Source: Lewinellaceae bacterium (lineage in GTDB: Bacteria > Bacteroidota > Bacteroidia > Chitinophagales > Saprospiraceae). Taken from it: a stretch of 64,000 nucleotides of DNA. A program made the position numbers and the translations under genes. This document shows, one piece after another, positions 1 to 10,345 of the stretch; within the stretch, counting starts at the first letter, position 1; each line of letters starts with the position of its first letter. The stretch covers positions 1-64,000 of the forward strand of contig JADJYW010000003.1 in the NCBI GenBank assembly GCA_016719605.1, read 5' to 3'. The notes under the pieces are model-generated. The model was not told the DNA's origin, searched no databases, and was given only the letters and a program-made list of their open reading frames with translations.

Positions 1-22
1 CAACCTCCTCAACGCACGCACC

Positions 23-2815
23 ATGGCTCGTCCCGGCAAAAATAAAAATTCTGATAAAGCGCCCACCACGACTCCGCTCATGGCGCAGTACAATGCGGTG
101 AAAGCCAAACACCCGGATGCGATCCTGCTGTTCCGGGTGGGCGATTTTTACGAGACCTTTGCAGAAGATGCAGTGAAGGCAGCAAACGCGCTGGGCATCA
201 CCCTCACCAGCCGAAACAATGGCGGTTCGGATATCGAACTGGCCGGCTTCCCACACCATGCCATGGACTTGTACCTGCCTCGCCTTGTGCGTGCGGGTTT
301 TCGGGTAGCCATCTGCGAGCAGATGGAAAAACCTGTTCCGGGGAAAGTAGTGCGCCGATCCGTGACGGAAATCGTTACCCCTGGCGTCACCACCGATGAT
401 GCCCTGCTGGAGCACAACCAAAACAACTTCCTCGCCACGCTTGCCTTCGGCAAAAACGATCACTTTGGTATCGCTTTTCTCGATGTGAGTACAGGTGAAT
501 TCTTTGTCACGGAAGGGAATATGACCACCGTGGACAAGCTGCTCCAGGGGTTCAAACCCGCCGAAATTGTGCTGCCCAAAAGCCGAATGAAGGAATTTTC
601 GGCTTATTTCGGCGACAAATTTTACACCTATACCCTCGAAGACTGGATTTTTACCGCCGACTTCGGCCGCGAAAAACTGCTTCAGCATTTTCAGACCGCC
701 GGCCTCAAGGGCTTTGGTATCGAGGACCTCGAGCTGGGGCAGGCGGCCGCGGGTGCTGCCCTGCACTATCTGGCCGCTACAGAAAACAACCGGATCGGTC
801 ATATTCGTAGCCTCAGCCGCTTGCAAACCGACAGTTATGTTTGGCTCGACCGGTTCACCGTCCGAAACCTTGAACTCATCCAGTCTAACCACGAAACCGG
901 GATATCCTTACTCCAGGTGCTCGACCAAACCGTCAGCCCCATGGGCGCGCGCCTGCTCAAGAAGTGGTTGCTACTGCCACTGACCAATGTGCATCAGATT
1001 GAGGAGCGCCACGAGGCGGTGGCTTTTTTTCTGAAAAGCCCGACGTTCGCCCGGCAACTCGAACCCCATATCCGGCACATTGGCGACCTCGAACGGCTGA
1101 TGAGTAAAACGGCTATGGGCAAGATCAACCCGCGCGAGGTCATGCAATTACGCAGAGCGCTGATGGCGGTAGAGGGCATCAAAAAAATGCTCGGCCCCAC
1201 TCCTCCCGGAGGGGAGGGGAACTACGGGGCTGCGTCCAGTGAAAATCCTGCTCGGGAAAGCACCATCGAAGCCGTGCAGGAAGCAACGATTAAGCCCTCG
1301 GCGGTGGATGGCCCGGCGGCCCCGGGGCTGCTCCGTCTCGGCGAAGCCCTCAATCCTTGCCATACCTTGCGCGAGCGCATCGAAGCGACCATTGCCCCAG
1401 ACCCGCCCGCCGATGTGCGCAAAGGCGGATCCATTGCCGAAGGAGCGCACGCGCAAATAGACGAACTGCGCCACATTGTGCGCCACAGCCGCGATTTGTT
1501 GGTGGCTATTCAGCAGCGCGAAACAGAACGCACCGGCATTCAAAGCCTGAAAATCGGGTTCAATAACGTTTTCGGGTACTACCTCGAAGTAACCAGCAAG
1601 TGGAAAAATCAGGTTCCGTCGGACTGGATTCGCAAGCAAACCATTGCCAACGGCGAACGCTTTATTACGCCCGAACTGAAGGAACTGGAAAGTAAAATTT
1701 TGGGCGCCGAAGAAACTATACTGGAACTGGAAGACCGTGTTTTTCGGGAAGTAGTAGACGAAATTGGCGCCTACATCGCCCCGGTGCAGCACAATGCCCA
1801 GGTCATCGCCCGACTCGACTGCCTGCTGTCTTTGTCCAAAGTAGCAGATAAGCGCCAGTATTCCCGCCCGACTATGGACGAGTCCTTTTCCCTGGAAATC
1901 AAAAGCGGACGGCACCCGGTGATCGAAACGCAACTGCCCGTCGGCGACACATACATCCCCAATGATGTTTATTTGGATAACGAAACTATGCAAATTATAC
2001 TGATCACCGGCCCGAACATGTCCGGCAAATCAGCCTTGCTGCGCCAAACAGCCCTCATTGTACTGATGGCCCAAATCGGTAGCTTTGTACCGGCAGCACA
2101 CGCGCGTATCGGTTTGGTAGACAAGGTATTCACCCGTGTCGGGGCAAGCGACAATATCAGCGGCGGCGAAAGTACCTTCATGGTCGAGATGAATGAGACT
2201 GCCCTGATTATGAACAATTTTAGTGACCGCTCACTCATTTTGCTTGACGAAATCGGGCGTGGTACCAGTACTTACGACGGCATTTCTATTGCCTGGAGCC
2301 TTGCCGAATACCTGCATGACAATGGCCGGGCAAGGCCTAAAACGCTCTTTGCCACTCATTACCATGAACTCAATGAACTTGCCGATTTGCACGACCGCGT
2401 CCACAACTATCACGTTAGTACCCGCGAAGTAGGGCACAAGGTCATTTTCCTGCGCAAACTCGTGCCCGGCGGTTCCAATCACTCCTTTGGTATTCATGTA
2501 GCCCGCATGGCCGGTATGCCCCCCGAAGTGGTCGAACGCGCCGGGGAAATTCTGCAAACCCTCGAAGCCGACGGTGGTCGGTTGACGGAAGGCGGGGAGG
2601 CCCGCTCGCCGTTGTCCGCCGCTCGCCAACCGGTTACCGAATTGAAACAGCGCGTGAAAACCGTACAGCCCAAGATGCAACTCCAGATTTTTGATGCCGA
2701 CGAGTATACCCGAAAAATTCGTGAAGAACTACTGGCTCTGGATTTGAATACGATGACCCCTATGGATGCACTGTGGAAATTGAATGAATTGCGAAAGATC
2801 GCAGAAAAAAAATGA
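23..2815 (+). CDS. mutS: DNA mismatch repair protein MutS
   Basis: MutS binds mispaired or looped-out bases and recruits MutL in an ATP-dependent manner. The mismatch-reading motif GDFYE is at residues 40-44. The ABC-type ATPase has a Walker A GPNMSGKS near residue 663 and a Walker B LILLDEIGRGTST near 738. At 930 residues it is longer than the usual 850-880. The excess lies mainly between the stretch ending KKML (about residue 392) and LLRLGEALNPC (about 436), where a proline/glycine/alanine-rich linker of roughly 45 residues interrupts the lever/core region. The ATG at 23 leads straight into the N-terminal mismatch-binding domain. The frame is open throughout and the identification is secure. 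Confidence 0.97.
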   Translation: MARPGKNKNSDKAPTTTPLMAQYNAVKAKHPDAILLFRVGDFYETFAEDAVKAANALGITLTSRNNGGSDIELAGFPHHAMDLYLPRLVRAGFRVAICEQMEKPVPGKVVRRSVTEIVTPGVTTDDALLEHNQNNFLATLAFGKNDHFGIAFLDVSTGEFFVTEGNMTTVDKLLQGFKPAEIVLPKSRMKEFSAYFGDKFYTYTLEDWIFTADFGREKLLQHFQTAGLKGFGIEDLELGQAAAGAALHYLAATENNRIGHIRSLSRLQTDSYVWLDRFTVRNLELIQSNHETGISLLQVLDQTVSPMGARLLKKWLLLPLTNVHQIEERHEAVAFFLKSPTFARQLEPHIRHIGDLERLMSKTAMGKINPREVMQLRRALMAVEGIKKMLGPTPPGGEGNYGAASSENPARESTIEAVQEATIKPSAVDGPAAPGLLRLGEALNPCHTLRERIEATIAPDPPADVRKGGSIAEGAHAQIDELRHIVRHSRDLLVAIQQRETERTGIQSLKIGFNNVFGYYLEVTSKWKNQVPSDWIRKQTIANGERFITPELKELESKILGAEETILELEDRVFREVVDEIGAYIAPVQHNAQVIARLDCLLSLSKVADKRQYSRPTMDESFSLEIKSGRHPVIETQLPVGDTYIPNDVYLDNETMQIILITGPNMSGKSALLRQTALIVLMAQIGSFVPAAHARIGLVDKVFTRVGASDNISGGESTFMVEMNETALIMNNFSDRSLILLDEIGRGTSTYDGISIAWSLAEYLHDNGRARPKTLFATHYHELNELADLHDRVHNYHVSTREVGHKVIFLRKLVPGGSNHSFGIHVARMAGMPPEVVERAGEILQTLEADGGRLTEGGEARSPLSAARQPVTELKQRVKTVQPKMQLQIFDADEYTRKIREELLALDLNTMTPMDALWKLNELRKIAEKK

Positions 2816-2894
2816 GCCTTGCCACGGGTCCGGGATATCCAAGAGAAATAAGTCTCAAAACCTCAGCTTAACATAACATAAATTATTTTTTCAA

Positions 2895-3876
2895 TCAATA
2901 AGCCTCGACCAGGCGCTGCCGCAAATATGCCTTGATCTCTTCTGAAGTAAAAGCATGCTCGACTGCCTCTAAATTGCATTTCAAAAAATGCGCCTCCGTC
3001 CAGTCGAAAATATCGTGCAAAGTCTGGTATTCTCCAGTTAGTGTTGTGTCGGATATGGTACGAGCATCGGTATTGATACTCAGGGAAATACCGGCACGCC
3101 GGAGATCATCCACCCGATGATCGGCGATAGCAGGATATACATTGGTCTGTACGTTGCTGGTTGGGCACACTTCCAGGTGGATGCTGTTTTTTTTTAAAAA
3201 ATCCAGCAGACGCGGGTCTTCTGTGCTCCGCACGCCATGACCAATGCGCTGTGGTGAAAAATTCCGCAAGGTTTCCCAAACACTGTCAGCCCCGCAGGCC
3301 TCTCCAGCATGAGTTGTACAGGGAATGCCTTTCGACCGGGCGTACTGGAACGCGGTAATATGGTTGTCAATCGGAAAACCCGACTCGTCGCCGGCGATAT
3401 CGAAACCCACAACGGCAGCGCCTGCAAACCGTTCGACCAAGCGAATGGTCTGCAAACTTTGTGCTTCGGAATAGTGCCTCAACGTACATAAAATTACCCC
3501 CGAATTGAATTCCGGTCACTCCCCTACCCTCTTGGGCAGCATCCAAAACAATTTGCACCACGCGTTCGGCCGATAAGCCTTTATACAGATGTTCCAGCGG
3601 AGCAAACCTTATTTCGACATAGATAACATGGTCTAATTTCAATTGCTCAAACAGATCAAGGGTAACCAGACGCAACGCTTCCGCAGTTTGCATACGTTCG
3701 ATACCCTTGACGGCACGAGTGAGGTAGTCCTTCAGATCGGCACATTTGGGTGGCCCAACGAAGGCTTCCCGGTATTCTTCATACCCGATCGTCGGATCGA
3801 GTTTTTGAATCACAGCGTAGCTGAGGGAACAGTCGAGGTGCAGGTGTAATTCAATTTTGGGTAGTGAACCGTACAT
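2895..3876 (-). pseudogene. add: Adenosine deaminase, one-base frameshift
   Basis: Adenosine deaminase converts adenosine to inosine in purine salvage. The N-terminal part (from 3876) carries the metal motif HLHLDCS. The C-terminal part carries THAGE, HGVR and SINTDA, which supply the remaining zinc and catalytic residues. The two halves lie in different frames. Reading the run of five C at 3497-3501 (G on the coding strand) as four joins them into one 326-residue protein, with the normal sequence GVILCTLRHYSEAQ across the joint. No other lesion is visible, so either a sequencing error or a very recent mutation is possible. The gene is convergent with mutS and 18 bp downstream of the DUF5686 gene. 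Confidence 0.9.
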
Positions 3877-3894
3877 AATCCAAGAGATAGTAGC

Positions 3895-6456
3895 CTACAA
3901 ATCCAGCCCCAGCACGATTCCCGTCCGGTGTAGGTCTTTTCCGAAAAACCCGACCGCGACATCTATGTGCAGAGGGCGAAAAATTTTTACACCAATATTG
4001 TAAAATCCCAAACTCGCCTCCCAGTATGGCAGTGCAGCATCGGGGCGCTCGTTTTGTACCGCGAATCGATTGGCATGGTAAAATCCAAGGCCAAGGGCTT
4101 CGCGCCAGTGTAATTTGCGCAAACCGGGTAGTTTGTCCATGATCCAACCATTAAAATGGTGGCGCCAATGCGCATAGGCATACGAGCCGTCCGTGCTGTA
4201 CTCGTAGTAGGGCAACAGAAAAAATCCGCGGGCGTAATTCCTTGGCTTGCCGATGATGGTCTGATTGCCTCCGGGGTGATAAAAATCCATAAAATCTACA
4301 CGCTTTTTGCGCAAAAACATGCCGCCACCGAGGTTCCATTCGCTGTACCCAAACAAACCCATCGCCAAGTCTGACTGCGAAATCTGCGCTTGCATGAGAT
4401 CGTAATCTATCTCGCTGAAAAACACACCCGAAAGCGCCTTGGTGTAGCGCAGCGTGAGTTCGGGCCATTTGGAACGCTGGTACACGCGAAAATCGGGATA
4501 GGTGCTATAGGTCTCGCCAAATCGAATACGGGCGCCCAACTCAATCAAAAATACCCGACTGGGGTTAAAAAACGGCTGCTCGGGTTCTGTAGCAGGCACA
4601 GGCAGCGGGGCATTCGAGGTGTAGATACGGTCGCCTTTGTACAAGCTGTAAGTGCTGGTATTCACCAATGGGCGACGCTCGGCAAATTCGGTTCCAATCT
4701 CCAAACGCAGGCCTGGCGCCACATTTCGGCTCGCTTTGGCTCTGACGAAGGCTTTTTCGTACAATTTCATGTAGTTGCGTTTGTCGAGCAGGGAATACAG
4801 CAAATTGGGCAGCTCGCCAATCGGATTGTTTTTGTCGAATTGCGCTACCGCAAGGCCGCCCTCTATTTCCCCCTGCGTGTAGCGAATGCTCTCGAAACGC
4901 CTCTCCAGACGCAATCCGCCGCGCAGGCGCTTCTCAGAAAAACCGTAGTTCAGTGCGCCCTCGGCTTCCCAGTAGCGGGAACGTCGCTTGCCTTCGCTCT
5001 TTCTAAAGGTAGGGTGAAAATCGAGCAACCATCCTTGTACTGTATTGAATTGCAGCCCTTTGAATAGTGCCGGATAGGCAATTGTCGTATGGCGATACGA
5101 ATTTCTCCAAGTGTAACCGAAGATCAAATTCGACGCCTTGAAACGGTTCGCCTTGCGATCTGTACTGTCCATGTAAGCCCTGGACTCTCGTATTTGTTCC
5201 AGACTGTCCTTGCGTACATAGTCGGTGGACTCCTCCTCGGTGAGTGGTATCGGGCGTGTGGCTGCCCAGTAGGCAGAGTCCCGCTCACTGGCCGTTTTTT
5301 CAATTTTGAAGGTTTCACGGTCGAAAAAATCCGGGGTAAATTTCGGACTCAAGTCATAGTTTGAAAAAAGGCCGTTGAAAAACCCGCCGATTTTGAAGCC
5401 AAGTACCCCAAACTTGAAACCCGTGGTTTGCGTCAGTACACGCCACTCGTCGGGCTTGTTTACCGGCACAAATTCCTGGTGGATAGACATGGTATCCAAA
5501 ATAGGTTGCTGGATGGCCGTGCCCGTGAGTTTCAAGTCTACACCCGCGAGGTTCCACCATTCGTCCACGATGTACAAATGCCCAAAAAATGTAGGTGACT
5601 CGTTGCGCTTCGGCAGTACCTCAATTTTATAGATATCGTAACCGTTTTCGTCTCTGAAACGCCCTGTCAGGCGGAAACGGTAGTAGGAAAATGCGTTGTC
5701 GGCTAAGGGGGAAAGGATATCCCGGTCAATATTGATGTGCTCATCGTACAGACTGAAGTCCGTGAGCGTGGCGCGGTTGAGACTGAAACCATTGGTGTTG
5801 CCGCTCACCTTGCTGGATACCATGACCTCCTTCGTGCGCGCAGGCTTGGCTTGCACATACAATCGGGAAACGGACTCGGACAGATAGACCACCCCTGTTC
5901 GATTGGAATCGAGCACGCCGTCCATATCGCCAATATCCTGTCCAAAGATTTTTTTGGGTGCGTCCAGCAGTTTGTAAAACCCTTTGATATAGACATCGCA
6001 GGTAAATGCTGGTGTGCGGCTTTTGTAATAATCACGTTTGGCAATAGCCTTGCGCATGATCGGGTATGCCGGATCCTCGGAAGAAATGATCACTTCGGCT
6101 ATTTCCAGGCTACTGGCCTCCATACGCGCGTTCAGGCGCACCGGCTTGTCGCCAATCGTGACGTTTTCGATTTTCTGTTTGTAGCCAATGTATTGAAAAA
6201 CAATGTCGTATGTGCCTCGATCCAGCGTGAGCCGGTACTCCCCCTCGTTGTTGGTTACGGTTCCATTGGTGGTGTTTCGGGCATACACGGTGGCGTAGGG
6301 CAACGGTTCGCCCGACTCATCGCGCACGGTACCGGAGAGTTGTGCGAGCGCAGCGAAAGGGGAAAGAAAAAAGAGGTGTGCAAGGAACCAGGATGCTTGC
6401 GCATACCCGAGGATGCACTTTTGGGTTGGCAGATTATCGCGTGTCATTTGTTTCAT
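3895..6456 (-). CDS. CarboxypepD_reg-like / DUF5686 outer-membrane protein (copy 1)
   Basis: After a signal peptide ending in ALAQ there is a carboxypeptidase-regulatory-like beta-sandwich (about 80 residues, starting LSGTVRDESGEPLPYATVYA). A long region of DUF5686 type follows and ends in alternating beta strands typical of an outer-membrane barrel. Family members are Bacteroidota-specific and their function is not established. The ATG at 6456 (MKQMTRDN) is preferred because it precedes the signal peptide; an upstream in-frame ATG at 6531 would overlap the divergent tilS. A second copy of nearly the same length is at 19926-22490. Identity to the family is firm, role unknown. Confidence 0.85.
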   Translation of the reverse strand: MKQMTRDNLPTQKCILGYAQASWFLAHLFFLSPFAALAQLSGTVRDESGEPLPYATVYARNTTNGTVTNNEGEYRLTLDRGTYDIVFQYIGYKQKIENVTIGDKPVRLNARMEASSLEIAEVIISSEDPAYPIMRKAIAKRDYYKSRTPAFTCDVYIKGFYKLLDAPKKIFGQDIGDMDGVLDSNRTGVVYLSESVSRLYVQAKPARTKEVMVSSKVSGNTNGFSLNRATLTDFSLYDEHINIDRDILSPLADNAFSYYRFRLTGRFRDENGYDIYKIEVLPKRNESPTFFGHLYIVDEWWNLAGVDLKLTGTAIQQPILDTMSIHQEFVPVNKPDEWRVLTQTTGFKFGVLGFKIGGFFNGLFSNYDLSPKFTPDFFDRETFKIEKTASERDSAYWAATRPIPLTEEESTDYVRKDSLEQIRESRAYMDSTDRKANRFKASNLIFGYTWRNSYRHTTIAYPALFKGLQFNTVQGWLLDFHPTFRKSEGKRRSRYWEAEGALNYGFSEKRLRGGLRLERRFESIRYTQGEIEGGLAVAQFDKNNPIGELPNLLYSLLDKRNYMKLYEKAFVRAKASRNVAPGLRLEIGTEFAERRPLVNTSTYSLYKGDRIYTSNAPLPVPATEPEQPFFNPSRVFLIELGARIRFGETYSTYPDFRVYQRSKWPELTLRYTKALSGVFFSEIDYDLMQAQISQSDLAMGLFGYSEWNLGGGMFLRKKRVDFMDFYHPGGNQTIIGKPRNYARGFFLLPYYEYSTDGSYAYAHWRHHFNGWIMDKLPGLRKLHWREALGLGFYHANRFAVQNERPDAALPYWEASLGFYNIGVKIFRPLHIDVAVGFFGKDLHRTGIVLGLDL

Positions 6457-6529
6457 CAAAAAATATTTGTCGCCAAACTCTGGCATGGCCCCGAAAACAA
6501 AAGCCCAACTTTGTGTCCACAACAAAAAC

Positions 6530-7861
6530 ATGGATCTGGTTCAACAATTCAACACGTTTGCTCAAGCCCACCATTTACTCCCCCCCGCAGGACGAGTGCT
6601 TGTGGCTATGAGCGGTGGTGTAGACTCGGTGGTGCTGGCCTCTATGCTGCGGCAAAGAAAGCAGCCTTTTGGCATAGCGCACTGCAATTTTCGTCTGCGC
6701 AACGCGGAATCCGATGCCGACGAGGCTTTTGTTTGCGATCTGGCAAAAAAATGGGGCGTCCCGATCTTTGTCCAGCATTTTGACACTAAAAAATACGCTG
6801 CCGAAAACGGGCTTTCCATTCAAATGGCAGCCCGGGAATTGCGCTACCGCTGGTTCGAGGTGATCCGCGAAGCACACGATTTTGAGTGTATTGCCACCGG
6901 GCACAACCTGAACGACTCCGTCGAAACTGCTCTGCTGCACTTTACACGAGGCACTGGACTTACGGGCCTGGGCGGCATTCCCGTGCATAATGGGCACGTT
7001 GTGCGTCCGCTGCTGTTTGCCACCCGCGCTGCTATCCTGAATTATGCCGAAAAAAATAATATCATCTGGCGGGAAGACAGCAGCAACACCGAAGAGTACT
7101 ACACCCGCAACGCCATACGGCATCGGGTACTTCCGGAACTGGAGCACCTGAACCCGGCCTTTCTGGACAATGCTGCCGAAACACTCCGCCGCTTGCGTGC
7201 CGCCGATGCCAATCTCCAGTTTTTACTTCGGGATTTGCTGGGTGAGACAGATGGACGTGGCGTTTTTTACCTAAAAAAAAACAGGTTTGAGCTGCTGCCC
7301 GCGCTCGGAGATGCTCTGTTCGATCTGCTGCAACCCTTCGGATTTACCGGTGACCAGGTGCGACAAATGGCCGATTGCTGGAATCAAACGGGCACCGAAT
7401 GGCTGACACCTTCCGGCTATCGCATTTTAGTAGACCGGGATGCGCTGTTGCTTACTAACCGAGATACGCATGCCGGGGCGGTGACAGTCCATGCCGATGA
7501 TTTGCTGGTGCGCACACCTGATGGAGGGCGGCTCATTCTAATGCATGCTGAACTGGGCACACCTTTCTCGGATAATCCGGATTCGGTACTGCTGGATGCG
7601 GATGTCATTCAATTTCCGCTACATTTGCGCCGCTGGCAGCCAGGCGATATATTTCAGCCGCATGGGATGGGTGGGCGTCACCAAAAAATCCAGGACTTTT
7701 TTACCAACCAAAAATTGTCGCGGCTGGAAAAAGAGCAGGTCTGGATACTGGAAGACAGCAACCAAACGATCCTGTGGGTCGTCGGGATGCGGATAGATGA
7801 CCGGGTGAAAGTCGGCACAAAAACCTGTAAACTACTGAAATTAAGTTGGATAAAACACTGA
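6530..7861 (+). CDS. tilS: tRNA(Ile)-lysidine synthetase TilS
   Basis: TilS uses ATP to attach lysine to C34 of the CAU-anticodon tRNA-Ile, so that it reads AUA as isoleucine. The PP-loop ATP-binding motif SGGVDS is at residues 28-33. The N-terminal ATP-pyrophosphatase domain and the C-terminal substrate domain (ending near VKVGTKTCKLLKL) are both present in 443 residues, a normal length. The ATG at 6530 (MDLVQQF) places the PP-loop at the usual distance; the frame is open further upstream but lies over the DUF5686 gene. The 3' end overlaps the next gene by 16 bp, suggesting translational coupling. Confidence 0.94.
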   Translation: MDLVQQFNTFAQAHHLLPPAGRVLVAMSGGVDSVVLASMLRQRKQPFGIAHCNFRLRNAESDADEAFVCDLAKKWGVPIFVQHFDTKKYAAENGLSIQMAARELRYRWFEVIREAHDFECIATGHNLNDSVETALLHFTRGTGLTGLGGIPVHNGHVVRPLLFATRAAILNYAEKNNIIWREDSSNTEEYYTRNAIRHRVLPELEHLNPAFLDNAAETLRRLRAADANLQFLLRDLLGETDGRGVFYLKKNRFELLPALGDALFDLLQPFGFTGDQVRQMADCWNQTGTEWLTPSGYRILVDRDALLLTNRDTHAGAVTVHADDLLVRTPDGGRLILMHAELGTPFSDNPDSVLLDADVIQFPLHLRRWQPGDIFQPHGMGGRHQKIQDFFTNQKLSRLEKEQVWILEDSNQTILWVVGMRIDDRVKVGTKTCKLLKLSWIKH

Positions 7862-9657
7862 TAGGGCGCGTTCCGGAGCACCTTCGTCGCGCCGGTCAAC
7901 CGTGGTGGTTTGCCTTGCGCCTCTATGCTTTTTGGCTGTTATTTTTTGCTTTTTTCCGGCTGCTGTTCGTCGCCTGGCTTCGCGAAAACTGGAACGCAGA
8001 TGGCCCGTGGGCTTCGTTTTGGTACGCTTTGCCGCTCGATTTCAGCATGGCCGGCTACCTGGTGGCCCCGGCGGTATTCCTTTGGTATGCCGGCATTCTG
8101 ATTCGCCCGTCGGCACAGCCTTTCCTACGCTATGCACTGCTAACATTTCATCTCGGCCTATTGCTGTTTATGGTGTTGGCATTTACGGCCAACATATTCA
8201 TTTACGCCGAATGGCATACGCCACTCAACAGCCGCGCTTTCGATCACTTTCGTATTCCGGGCGCTATGCTTGACTCTATGTCGGCTGCCTTCAAGGTCGG
8301 TGGGCTGGCTCTCTATGTTTGTTTGACCTGGGTCTGGTGGCGCGTTTTTTTGGAATTTAGTGGCAAGCAACTCGCCACACCGGAGCGTTCCTTCGCGCAC
8401 CTGCCTGCAGGAACGGTACTGCTGGTATCGCTCTTTTTGCTTATCCGGGGTGGTTTGGGCAAGATGCCCATCAACGAAAGCGCCGTGTACTACTCCGGGC
8501 ACCTGTTCAACAACCACGCTGCTACCAACACAGCCTGGCATTTCATGCACAGCCTGATCGAGACACGTTCGACACAAAACCACTACCGATACCTGAGCGA
8601 CGAGTCGGCCCGAAAAGTCGTTGAGGAATTGTACGCCCCCAATAAAACCAGCAACCGGGCACACAGTTGGTTGTCACGCAGCCCCGCCGAAACACCGCCG
8701 AACGTAGTTTTTATCCTTATGGAAAGTATGACTGCGCAGGTGCTGGAAGAACTCGGCGGCGAAAAAGGCGTGTGCCCAAACCTGAGCAGGCTGGCCGGTA
8801 CGGGTATCCTGTTTGAACGCTGCTATGGTAGCGGCTACCGTACCGACCAGGGCCTGGTGTCGATATTGGGCGGCTTCCCGGCTCAGCCCGACCAGTCGGT
8901 GGTGCTGCTGCAGGACAAGGCCGCCAAACTGCCCTCCGTATCCAAACTATTGAAAAAGGCGGGGTACGCCACCGCCTTTTTTTATGGTGGCCAACTCACC
9001 TTTGCCAATATGGGAACATGGCTCTATAATCAGGAATTTCAAACCCTGCAAAAAAAACCGACGCCCTTTTTTGCTACAGTGATGACGCTGAGCCTGCATC
9101 AGCCTTATGATGTTCCCTATAAAAGTCGGTGGACGGGCAACACCGAGCGGGAGAAATTCCTAAACTGTGCAGCCTTTGCCGATCATGCCATCGGGGAGTT
9201 TTTCCGACAAGCCGCCCAAGCGCCCTGGTTCGACAACACGGTGTTTGTACTGGTCGCCGACCATGGCCATCCGCAACCGGGCAATATCAACATGAATACC
9301 CCGCGGGCGCGGCAGGTGCCGCTCATTATCACCGGCCCGCGTATCAACCCAGAATGGCGCGGGCGTCGTATCGGAAAACTCGGCAACCACCACGACATAC
9401 CGGCCACTGTCCTGGACGAGCTCGGTATCTCCAGTACGCCCTTCACCTGGAGCAAGGACTTGCTCAACGAGCGAACGCCCGACTTTGCTTACTATTCCAA
9501 CGAAAACGGATTAGGTTGGATAACACCACAGGGTGCAGGCTTTTTCCCGTTTGCCAAACAGGAATGGCAAGAGCATTCCGGAAACCTGACCCCGGAAAGC
9601 CGGAACACAGCAAGGGCCTACCTGCAAGTGCTGTATGATGTTTTTTTGGGGTTGTAG
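7846..9657 (+). CDS. LtaS-like membrane phosphotransferase (sulfatase fold)
   Basis: The N-terminal 220 residues contain about five hydrophobic membrane segments. They are followed by a periplasmic alkaline-phosphatase/sulfatase-fold domain: NVVFILMESM holds the first metal site, YRTDQGL the threonine expected to be the nucleophile, and ADHGHPQPG the later metal ligands. Relatives are lipoteichoic-acid synthases and phosphoglycerol or phosphoethanolamine transferases. A Gram-negative Bacteroidota cell has no lipoteichoic acid, so the acceptor is probably a periplasmic glycan or lipid (inference). The start used is a TTG inside tilS; a slightly later start is possible. It is co-transcribed with tilS by position. 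Confidence 0.82.
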   Translation: MDKTLIGRVPEHLRRAGQPWWFALRLYAFWLLFFAFFRLLFVAWLRENWNADGPWASFWYALPLDFSMAGYLVAPAVFLWYAGILIRPSAQPFLRYALLTFHLGLLLFMVLAFTANIFIYAEWHTPLNSRAFDHFRIPGAMLDSMSAAFKVGGLALYVCLTWVWWRVFLEFSGKQLATPERSFAHLPAGTVLLVSLFLLIRGGLGKMPINESAVYYSGHLFNNHAATNTAWHFMHSLIETRSTQNHYRYLSDESARKVVEELYAPNKTSNRAHSWLSRSPAETPPNVVFILMESMTAQVLEELGGEKGVCPNLSRLAGTGILFERCYGSGYRTDQGLVSILGGFPAQPDQSVVLLQDKAAKLPSVSKLLKKAGYATAFFYGGQLTFANMGTWLYNQEFQTLQKKPTPFFATVMTLSLHQPYDVPYKSRWTGNTEREKFLNCAAFADHAIGEFFRQAAQAPWFDNTVFVLVADHGHPQPGNINMNTPRARQVPLIITGPRINPEWRGRRIGKLGNHHDIPATVLDELGISSTPFTWSKDLLNERTPDFAYYSNENGLGWITPQGAGFFPFAKQEWQEHSGNLTPESRNTARAYLQVLYDVFLGL

Positions 9658-9679
9658 CCCTACCCTACCCTGTTGCTAT

Positions 9680-10345
9680 TTAAATCCAGTCGGCAAACTC
9701 ATTAGCGAAGCGGCCAACCAAAACCGTGCGGAGGCGCTGGCGGGCACGGCAAAGGCGGCTCTTTGCATTGCTCATGGACCAATCCATGATCTCGCAAATT
9801 TCCTCCAGACTCTGTTCCTGTAGGTAAAAAAGTCGCAGTACCGCGCCATCATCGGGCAAGAGCATATTGAATGCACGCAGAAGCAATGCACTACGCTCAC
9901 TATTTGCCATGGTTTCAAAACCATTGGGGGCATCGGCGCTCATTCGACGCACGGGCGACTCCGGGCTGTCCAGCGCAATTGTATCCCGACGCGCCCGACG
10001 CAGGTAGTTGATGGCCGAAGTGCGAGCTATTCGGTACAGCCAGGTACTGAAGCGACTTTCGCCCCGGTAGCCGGACAAAAAACGAAAGGCTTTCAGGAAA
10101 GCATCCTGGGTAACCTCCAGCGCATCTTCGCGGTTACCAAGCATCTGAAATGCCAGCCCAAATACCATGCGCTCATACCGCCGCACCAGGGTGGTATATG
10201 CGAGATGGTCTCCGGCAATTGTCTGCCGAATGAGATCGGCTTCAGATTCCTGAATGGATATGTGCAGGCATTGTTTTGCTTTCGGGGACAAGACAATGGG
10301 CGCTCCCGGGGTATATTCAAAGGATTGTTGAGGGGCAACGGACAT
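9680..10345 (-). CDS. ECF-type RNA polymerase sigma factor
   Basis: This is a sigma-70 family group 4 factor. Region 2 runs from DLIRQTIAGDHLAY through YRGESRFSTWLYRIAR. Region 4 (LPDDGAVLRLFYLQEQSLEEI ... SNAKSRLCRARQRLR) carries the helix-turn-helix for -35 recognition. No anti-sigma factor or FecR-like gene is next to it, so its regulator must be elsewhere or absent. The start is uncertain: ATG codons at 10363 and 10345 and a TTG at 10399 are all in frame. The first 35 or so residues are not conserved-looking and the recognisable domain begins near QESEADLI. The gene converges on the LtaS-like gene with only 22 bp between them. Confidence 0.85.
   Translation of the reverse strand: MSVAPQQSFEYTPGAPIVLSPKAKQCLHISIQESEADLIRQTIAGDHLAYTTLVRRYERMVFGLAFQMLGNREDALEVTQDAFLKAFRFLSGYRGESRFSTWLYRIARTSAINYLRRARRDTIALDSPESPVRRMSADAPNGFETMANSERSALLLRAFNMLLPDDGAVLRLFYLQEQSLEEICEIMDWSMSNAKSRLCRARQRLRTVLVGRFANEFADWI

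Noticed and set aside
1197..1219. G/C-rich hairpin considered as an insertion-sequence end
   Set aside because: There is no second end, no transposase and no target duplication; it lies in an open coding frame.
6413..6529. Upstream extension of tilS
   Set aside because: It overlaps the start and signal peptide region of the divergent DUF5686 gene, and TilS proteins begin close to the PP-loop.
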